Origin: Palsa-892 sp035295845
Lineage (GTDB): Bacteria > Pseudomonadota > Alphaproteobacteria > Rhizobiales > Xanthobacteraceae
Assembly: GCA_035295845.1 (NCBI GenBank)
Contig: DATGIF010000026.1
Location: 1-64,000 of the forward strand
Direction: 5' to 3'
Length of the DNA stretch: 64,000 nucleotides
Numbering within the stretch: the stretch's first letter is position 1; every line of letters begins with the position of its first letter. This document shows positions 58,843 through 64,000 of this stretch, in pieces. The notes beneath the pieces were generated by a model. The model was not told the DNA's origin. It made no database searches and was given only the letters and a program-made list of their open reading frames with translations. A program made the position numbers and the translations under genes.

Positions 58843-60327
58843 ATGAGCCGTCGGATCTTTCGGCATCGCAGAAAGTCGATACCGCATCCTTGCGCGCTTC
58901 CTATCGCATTGGTTGTAATTGCTGCATTGATCGAAACGGCGAGCGCGCAAGCGCCGAAGGTTGGCGATCCGCCCGAGGCCAACAACATGCGCCTCGTCGG
59001 ATATAACGATCTGCAAGGGCGGAGCGCCTACCAGCCGACCATTCACCGCCAGGGCGATCGCTGGTTTGCCTATATCGGCCATCATGGCGGAACGGACGCG
59101 ACGCCGAAGCCGATCAACCCCCTTAACGGCCAGCCGGAATTCAACGGCACATCGATTGTCGACGTTACCGATCCCGCGCATTCGGTTTATGTCGCCCACA
59201 TTCCCGGCCAGGAAGGCAATTACGAGCAGGGCGGCGCGCAGATGGTCCGCGTGTGCGACGGCACGCAGTTGCCGCATGGCGATCCGAACAGGGTCTACAT
59301 GCTCCGCACCTTTGGCGGGCAAGCGCATGAAATCTGGGACGTGACAAAGCCTGCCGAGCCGAAACTCATGGTGCGTCTCGATGGTCTCAACGACACGCAT
59401 AAAAGCTGGTGGGAGTGCGATACCGGCATCGCCTATCTGGTCTCGGGCGCGCCGGGCTGGCGCACGCGGCGCATGACGCAGGTCTACGATCTCAGCGATC
59501 CCGCGCACCCCTTGAAAATTCGCGACTTCGGCCTGCCGGGGCAGGAGCCTGGCTCCACAGGCTCCGTGCCGACCGAACTACACGGTCCGATCTCCACCGG
59601 ACCGCAGGGCAATCGCGTCTATTTCGGTTACGGCACCAACAAGGGCGGCGTCTTGCAGATCGTCGATCGCGACAAGCTGCTCTCCGGTCCGAAAGAACCG
59701 ACGCCGGAGAATTTGCGTTATCCCGTTGTGGGCCAGCTCGAAATGCTGCCGCTGAACGGCGCGCACACGACCTATCCGCTTGGAAAAATGCCGATCGCCG
59801 AATTTTCCAGGGAAAAACTCGGCAGCACGCGCGACTTCGTCATGATCGTGGACGAGGAAATCCTGAACGAGTGTCAGGAGCCGCGCCAGATGGTGTGGTT
59901 CGCGGACACGACGGTGGAAACGCGGCCGATGATCGTGTCGAGCTACACGGCTTCGGAAGCGAGCGGAAATTTCTGCGAGCGCGGCGGCCGTTTCGGCGCG
60001 CACTCCTCGAATGAAAGCATGGCGCCGGTCTTCTACAAGAAGCTCGCCTTCATCAGCTTCTTCAATGCCGGGGTGAGAGCGATCGACGTGCGCGATCCTT
60101 ACCATCCGAGAGAGGTGGGTTTCTTCATTCCGGGTATTACCGAGGCGACCGACAAGCGCTGCGTGAAGGTCGGCGGCGAGGATCGCTGCAAGGTGGCGAT
60201 TCAAACCAACAATGTGGAAACCGACGAGCGCGGTTATATTTACATCGTCGATCGCGCCAATACCGGCATGCATATCCTGGAGCTGACGGGCGAGCCGCGC
60301 GCGATCGCTGGCCTGCCGCCGGACTGA
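58843..60327 (+). CDS. Secreted LVIVD-type beta-propeller protein
   Basis: The 494-residue protein has a signal peptide (about 1-37, ending SAQAP). Repeated LVIVD-like blades have the pattern (V/I)DVTDPAHSVYVAHI, WDVTKPAEPKLMVRL, YDLSDPAHPLKIRDF, IDVRDPYHPREVGFF and VDRANTGMHILEL. Such propellers are extracytoplasmic and their roles are mostly unknown. Several conserved Cys residues (ECDTGIAY, NFCERGGRF, RCVKVGGEDRCKV) suggest disulfides. It is followed 18 bases later by a small secreted-protein gene. Confidence 0.8.
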   Translation: MSRRIFRHRRKSIPHPCALPIALVVIAALIETASAQAPKVGDPPEANNMRLVGYNDLQGRSAYQPTIHRQGDRWFAYIGHHGGTDATPKPINPLNGQPEFNGTSIVDVTDPAHSVYVAHIPGQEGNYEQGGAQMVRVCDGTQLPHGDPNRVYMLRTFGGQAHEIWDVTKPAEPKLMVRLDGLNDTHKSWWECDTGIAYLVSGAPGWRTRRMTQVYDLSDPAHPLKIRDFGLPGQEPGSTGSVPTELHGPISTGPQGNRVYFGYGTNKGGVLQIVDRDKLLSGPKEPTPENLRYPVVGQLEMLPLNGAHTTYPLGKMPIAEFSREKLGSTRDFVMIVDEEILNECQEPRQMVWFADTTVETRPMIVSSYTASEASGNFCERGGRFGAHSSNESMAPVFYKKLAFISFFNAGVRAIDVRDPYHPREVGFFIPGITEATDKRCVKVGGEDRCKVAIQTNNVETDERGYIYIVDRANTGMHILELTGEPRAIAGLPPD

Positions 60328-60345
60328 AGGCGGGGAGGATCACCC

Positions 60346-60903
60346 GTGAGCCGAGTGATCAAGATTTTTTGTGTCGCGATCTTGCTGACACTTCTGCCCG
60401 TGCTGCTTTTTTGCGGCCCGGGGCTGATCGCCAGTCGAGAGCCGCAGGAAGCCGACTGGAAAGCGATCAAATGGCCATTTCCCACCGACGCCTGGCCCGA
60501 GGGCCGCGCCTTCCATTGTGGACGCGAGCAATGCGGGACGAATGTTGATTTGTACATCCGGCCGAAGGCCGGCTTCTGCGATTGCTATCGAGGGGTTACC
60601 GATGACGACGACATCGACCGCGTCGGCGACGTGGTTGTCCTCGGTCAAAACTATGCGCCGTCGGCGGCCGGTGGAAATACGACATTGATCGGCCTGCAAG
60701 GCCGCGCCAGGCATTTTGTGGTCGATGCGCCCGGACGGACAAAACTTTACGCGATTGGGATCGCGCTTCACCGCAGATGCGACGCGATTGTCGCGACCGC
60801 CGTCAGCGACAGCCCGATAGCGGGCCGCGCGGAAGATAATGTATTCAAGCTGTTGAATTCGCCGGAAATGAAAAACTGGATCGAGGCGCAGCCGCAATCT
60901 TAG
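60346..60903 (+). CDS. Hypothetical signal-anchored protein
   Basis: The 185-residue protein starts at GTG 60,346 after CGGGGAGG. It has an N-terminal hydrophobic segment (residues 5-25) and a mature domain with paired cysteines (FHCGREQCGTN, GFCDCYRG). The later part is an alpha/beta stretch, LYAIGIALHRRCDAIVATAV. No family is recognised. Its position directly after the propeller gene suggests a shared transcript and possibly a shared envelope function. Confidence 0.65.
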   Translation: MSRVIKIFCVAILLTLLPVLLFCGPGLIASREPQEADWKAIKWPFPTDAWPEGRAFHCGREQCGTNVDLYIRPKAGFCDCYRGVTDDDDIDRVGDVVVLGQNYAPSAAGGNTTLIGLQGRARHFVVDAPGRTKLYAIGIALHRRCDAIVATAVSDSPIAGRAEDNVFKLLNSPEMKNWIEAQPQS

Positions 60904-60918
60904 GATTACGGCGCGCCG

Positions 60919-62400
60919 TTAATCCTTCGGAATGGTCCGCTTCGCGTAAGGGAACCAGTCGGGCTTCCGCTCCTGCACATAGTCGAGGTGCACGTGCTTT
61001 GGCTCGCGGAAGGCATCCAGTCCTTCTGCGCCGAGTTCGCGCCCGATTCCGGAATGACGCATGCCGCCGAAGGGTGCGGCGTTGTTGTCGGCCAAAGGAT
61101 CGTTGATCCAGAAGCTTCCGGCCTTGATGTTTTCCATCGCCTTCATCGCAAGCTCCAGGCTCTTCGTGTAGATCGTGGCGCCGAGGCCATATTCGGAATC
61201 ATTCGCCTTCTCGATCGCTTCATTCGCGTCCTTCACGTAAAAGATCGTGACTACCGGTCCGAACAACTCTTCGGTGGTGGCGATGCCGCCATGCTTGGCG
61301 CCGGCGACGACGGTCGGCTGGAAGAAGTGTCCCTTGAGCCCGTCGGGCTGATAACGCTTGCCGCCCGCCAGGAGCTTCGCGCCTTCGCCGAGCACGGTCG
61401 CGATCTGCTTTTCGAGTTTCTCTACCGCGTCTGAAGAAATCAGCGGCCCCATGTCGGTTTTCGGATCCATGGGGTTGCCGACCTTCAGCGTCTTCACGTG
61501 CTCAACGACACGTTTGGTGAATTCCTGCGCGAGCGATTCGACCACATAGATGCGCTTCGACGAGGTGCAGACCTGGCCCGCGTTCAGGAGCCGCGCCCAT
61601 ACGGCGCCTTGCACCGCCACGTCGAGATCGGCGTCTTCGAAGACGAGGAGGGGATCGATGCCGCCGAGTTCAAGATTGATTTTCTTGAGCTGTGCGCCAG
61701 CGGTCGAAGCAATCTGCTTGCCCACGGCCGTCGAGCCGGTGAAGGCGATCATGTCGACATCGGGATGATTGAGAAGCGTCTTTCCGGTGTCGCCGGCGCC
61801 GGTCACGATATTGACCACGCCCGGCGGCAATACGTCGTAACATTCGCCGAGCAGCAATCCCGAAAGCGGGTTCTGGTGCGGCGGCTTGCAGACGACCGTA
61901 TTGCCGGCGGCAATCGCGGGCGCGACCTTCCACGCCGTCAACAGAAGCGGGAAGTTGAAAGGCGCGATGCACGCCACCACGCCATAAGGCTCCTTGCGGA
62001 CGAAATTCACCTGATGATCGGCGCCTGGTGGCACGGTGATGCCCATGGATGAACGACCGACCTCGGCGAAGTAGTCGAAGCTTTCTGCCACCCATTGCAC
62101 GCAATCGGTGGATTCGATAAGCGGCTTTCCCGTTTCCTGCGTCATCTGCGTCGCAATCGCTTTTTTCTTCGCGCGAATGCGGTTTGCGACCTCGTGCAGA
62201 AGCTCCGCTTTGGTCACGCCCGACATCTTCCACCACGCATGTTGCGCTGCGCGCGCGGCTTTGACGGCGGCGTTCACATCGGCTTCGCCGCACGCCGGTA
62301 CGCTGTCGAGCGCCTCCAGCGTCGCGGGATTATGCACCTCGATGGTCGAATTCGATTTTGCTTCGACGAACTTGCCGTTGATCAGGATCGGTCGGGCCAT
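60919..62400 (-). CDS. NAD(P)-dependent aldehyde dehydrogenase
   Basis: The 493-residue enzyme has the ALDH core: PFNFPLLLTAWKVAPAIAAG, the cofactor loop FTGSTAVGKQI, the general base Glu244 in NLELGG and the nucleophile Cys278 in NAGQVCTS. PFGGMRHSGIGRELG lies near the C-terminus. The usual KP(S/A)E cofactor-ribose motif reads KPPH (172-175), so a His replaces the Glu that discriminates NAD from NADP. The exact aldehyde is unknown. It is divergent from the SDR gene with a 77-base gap, which suggests linked alcohol/aldehyde oxidation. Confidence 0.87.
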   Translation of the reverse strand: MARPILINGKFVEAKSNSTIEVHNPATLEALDSVPACGEADVNAAVKAARAAQHAWWKMSGVTKAELLHEVANRIRAKKKAIATQMTQETGKPLIESTDCVQWVAESFDYFAEVGRSSMGITVPPGADHQVNFVRKEPYGVVACIAPFNFPLLLTAWKVAPAIAAGNTVVCKPPHQNPLSGLLLGECYDVLPPGVVNIVTGAGDTGKTLLNHPDVDMIAFTGSTAVGKQIASTAGAQLKKINLELGGIDPLLVFEDADLDVAVQGAVWARLLNAGQVCTSSKRIYVVESLAQEFTKRVVEHVKTLKVGNPMDPKTDMGPLISSDAVEKLEKQIATVLGEGAKLLAGGKRYQPDGLKGHFFQPTVVAGAKHGGIATTEELFGPVVTIFYVKDANEAIEKANDSEYGLGATIYTKSLELAMKAMENIKAGSFWINDPLADNNAAPFGGMRHSGIGRELGAEGLDAFREPKHVHLDYVQERKPDWFPYAKRTIPKD

Positions 62401-62477
62401 TCTCTGCTCCCCACGGCGATCAGGTATTTTTCTTTGATCGAGCCTTTGATCGCATCGCCTATCAATATAGAGTAGGC

Positions 62478-63215
62478 ATGGAACGCGGAAGACAACAATC
62501 CTTGAGCAAAGCCGTCGATTTTCGTGATCGCCATGTCGTCGTCACCGGCGGCACCGGCGCGCTGGGCAGCGCCGTAGTCGGCGCTCTTCTGGAGGCGGGG
62601 GCTTCCTGCCATGTTCCCTTTTTCGTCGAGGCGGGAACGAAAGATTTCCCGCATCGCGAAAATCCGCGCGTGAAGCTCATTGCCACCAGCTCGCTTACCG
62701 ACGAAGCCGAGGTGACACGCCTGTTCGACACCGTTCCCAATCCATGGGCTTCGATCCATCTCGTCGGCGGCTTTGCCATGAGCACGGTCAGCGACACCGA
62801 CAAGGCCGCGCTCATGCAGCAGATCGATACGAACCTGGTCACCTGCTTTCTTTGCTGTCGCGCGGCCGTGCAAGCGATGACGCGCGGCAGGGCAGGCGGC
62901 CGCATCGTCAATGTAACCTCGCGTCCCGGGATCGAATGGCGCACGGGCGCGGGTCTTGCCGCCTACGCCGCGAGCAAAGCCGCGGTCGCGGCGCTGACGG
63001 TGGCGCTCGCGGAAGAAGTCGTGAAGGACGGCATTCTCGTGAACGCCGTCGCGCCTTCGATCATGGACACGCCGGCCAATCGTGCGGCGATGCCGAAGGC
63101 GGATTACTCCGCCTGGCCGAAGGTGGACGAAGTGTCGCAGGCGATTTTGTTTCTCGCCTCGCCCGATAACAAAGTCACACGCGGCGCGATCGCTACGGTC
63201 TACGGGCGTGCGTGA
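62478..63215 (+). CDS. SDR family oxidoreductase
   Basis: The 245-residue short-chain dehydrogenase has the glycine motif TGGTGALGSAVV, the NVTSRPG serine region and AYAASKAA with the catalytic Tyr and Lys. A typical C-terminal VNAVAPSIMDTP loop follows. The expected NNAG motif is replaced by LVGGFAM. It is divergent from the aldehyde dehydrogenase. Its TGA stop overlaps the ATG of a short DoxX-like frame. Confidence 0.85.
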   Translation: MERGRQQSLSKAVDFRDRHVVVTGGTGALGSAVVGALLEAGASCHVPFFVEAGTKDFPHRENPRVKLIATSSLTDEAEVTRLFDTVPNPWASIHLVGGFAMSTVSDTDKAALMQQIDTNLVTCFLCCRAAVQAMTRGRAGGRIVNVTSRPGIEWRTGAGLAAYAASKAAVAALTVALAEEVVKDGILVNAVAPSIMDTPANRAAMPKADYSAWPKVDEVSQAILFLASPDNKVTRGAIATVYGRA

Positions 63216-63361
63216 TGCGCTTCGCGGGGTTCATGACCGCGGGTTATGCGAACCAGGTGCAGGCCCTGAAGAAGCTCGCCATCATGGGCGGGCTTCTGGC
63301 CTTCGCTGTTATGGGCGCGGGCCGCTATTCGGCGGACGAGCTCCTGGCCAGGCGTTCGTAA
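63215..63361 (+). pseudogene. C-terminal remnant of a DoxX-family membrane protein
   Basis: The 48-residue frame starts at an ATG overlapping the SDR stop. It contains VQALKKLAIMGGLLAFAVMGAGRYSADELL, shown here only to position it, which resembles the last transmembrane helix and tail of DoxX proteins. The first three helices expected in the family are absent. It may be a truncated gene or a very small membrane protein that reuses this segment. Confidence 0.5.
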
Positions 63362-63373
63362 TCGCCAGCCGTC

Positions 63374-64000
63374 TCAGTGCCGCGTCAGGCGCTCGGCGAG
63401 CGTCCTGCCGCTCGGCGCGACGCCTGTGCGCTCCGCCTTCTGGTCGATGTTCCAGTAGGCGCGCTGGATGTAGTGGACGCCGAGGAAGCGGAACGGCTCG
63501 ATCTCCCAATTGGGCGAGCGGTGATTGACGCAAGGAAGCCCCGTGATTTCCGACTTCGTGCCGGTGATGAGATCGGCGAGTACCCGGCCGGCAAGATTGG
63601 TGGTCGCAACGCCGTTGCCGACATAGCCGCGCGCGCTGGCGACGCCCGATTTCGGATCAAACGACATTGTCGGCATGAAGTCGCGTGGCGCGCCGAGGGG
63701 GCCGCCCCAGGCGTGCGTAAAACGGATATCTTTCAGGCGCGGGAACCACGTCCGCACGCTTTCCTGAAACATGCGGATCGTCGGCTCGTGCCGGTCGTAT
63801 TCGTCCTCGATGCGCGAGCCGAAATGATAGGGCGCGCCGCGCCCGCCAAAGAGAATGCGCCCGTCGGCGGTCTTCGCCGTGTATTCGATGGTGAGGCGGC
63901 AGGAGTCGACGCATTCGCGGCTCTTCCAGCCGATCTCCGTCCAGTCCGCCGCCGAAAGCGGCTCGGTGAGCGTCATCAGCGAATAGACCGGAATCAGGCT
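63374..64000 (-). CDS. FAD-dependent oxidoreductase (DAO family), C-terminal part
   Basis: At least 208 residues are present and the frame runs off the right edge, so the N-terminal FAD-binding half is outside the window. The visible part has the DAO-type features PVYSLMTLTEPLS, ILFGGRGAPYHFGS, FTHAWGGPLGAPRDFMPTM and the FAD-contacting GYVGNGVATTNLAGRVLADL. This resembles gamma-glutamylputrescine oxidase and related amine or amino-acid oxidases. The stop lies 12 bases from the convergent DoxX remnant. Confidence 0.85.
   Translation of the reverse strand, partial: SLIPVYSLMTLTEPLSAADWTEIGWKSRECVDSCRLTIEYTAKTADGRILFGGRGAPYHFGSRIEDEYDRHEPTIRMFQESVRTWFPRLKDIRFTHAWGGPLGAPRDFMPTMSFDPKSGVASARGYVGNGVATTNLAGRVLADLITGTKSEITGLPCVNHRSPNWEIEPFRFLGVHYIQRAYWNIDQKAERTGVAPSGRTLAERLTRH

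Noticed and set aside
1..64000. tRNA, rRNA, CRISPR arrays, intact insertion sequences and prophage genes
   Set aside because: I looked for cloverleaf-type tRNA ends, regularly spaced repeats, transposase motifs and phage structural genes on both strands and found none that could be supported by eye.

Overview
The window looks like a chromosomal segment of a high-GC alphaproteobacterium of the order Hyphomicrobiales, near the Bradyrhizobium / Nitrobacteraceae / Xanthobacteraceae lineages. This rests on several alphaproteobacterial small-protein families (DUF1150, DUF3309, DUF1328, a DUF3551 remnant, an MARGRRGLDKRHRDK-type basic protein), repeated Liv-type ABC operons, and EcfG-type general-stress promoters. 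I see no rRNA, tRNA, CRISPR array, intact insertion sequence or phage gene.

Layout. 0-2 kb is a decayed accessory edge with a truncated hydrolase-type regulator fragment, followed by an intact Crp/Fnr regulator. 2-10.5 kb is a stress region: small secreted proteins, a DUF1150 protein, a non-canonical Nramp transporter, an SbmA/YddA-like ABC exporter, a DUF892 ferritin-like protein, a YghA-like dehydrogenase and tiny membrane proteins. Six sites there fit the GGAAC-N17/18-GTT promoter of the PhyR/EcfG general stress response. 10.7-22.3 kb is a selenium-linked locus. It holds selD coupled to a HAD hydrolase, a radical SAM/SPASM enzyme, a divergent methyltransferase, a putative selenate/oxyanion ABC transporter (binding protein, ATPase, double-length permease) and a DoxD-like membrane protein. 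Facing these is a four-gene translationally coupled operon: CofC-like transferase, polyprenol-dependent glycosyltransferase, second radical SAM/SPASM enzyme, and GT2 glycosyltransferase. No SelA, SelB or SelU gene is present, so the selenophosphate may feed an undescribed selenium-containing glycan or small molecule. This is my main candidate for a new system.

22.5-34.2 kb is an envelope/secretome region: a Tat-exported serpin with an Arg-Ser reactive bond, a papain-like protease, a subtilisin-like protease, a stand-alone BamA, a second non-canonical Nramp, small secreted proteins and a Tat-exported isoaspartyl methyltransferase. 34.4-47 kb is a catabolic/uptake block with an MHS-family symporter, a cupin, a CaiB-type CoA-transferase and two consecutive five-gene branched-chain-amino-acid-type ABC transporters in the same gene order. 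47-64 kb is mixed: an LssY_C protein, a GNAT, a decayed CpdA-like phosphodiesterase, a divergent aromatic-acid transporter/flavin monooxygenase pair, a heptad-repeat secreted protein, a LysR regulator divergent from a GNAT-isochorismatase pair, an orphan ABC binding protein, an LVIVD-type propeller protein, an aldehyde dehydrogenase, an SDR, a DoxX remnant, and an FAD oxidoreductase cut by the right edge.

All family calls come from reading translations and motifs by eye. No database search was run. Start codons were chosen from ribosome-binding sites, signal peptides, stop/start overlaps and family fit, and several remain uncertain where noted.
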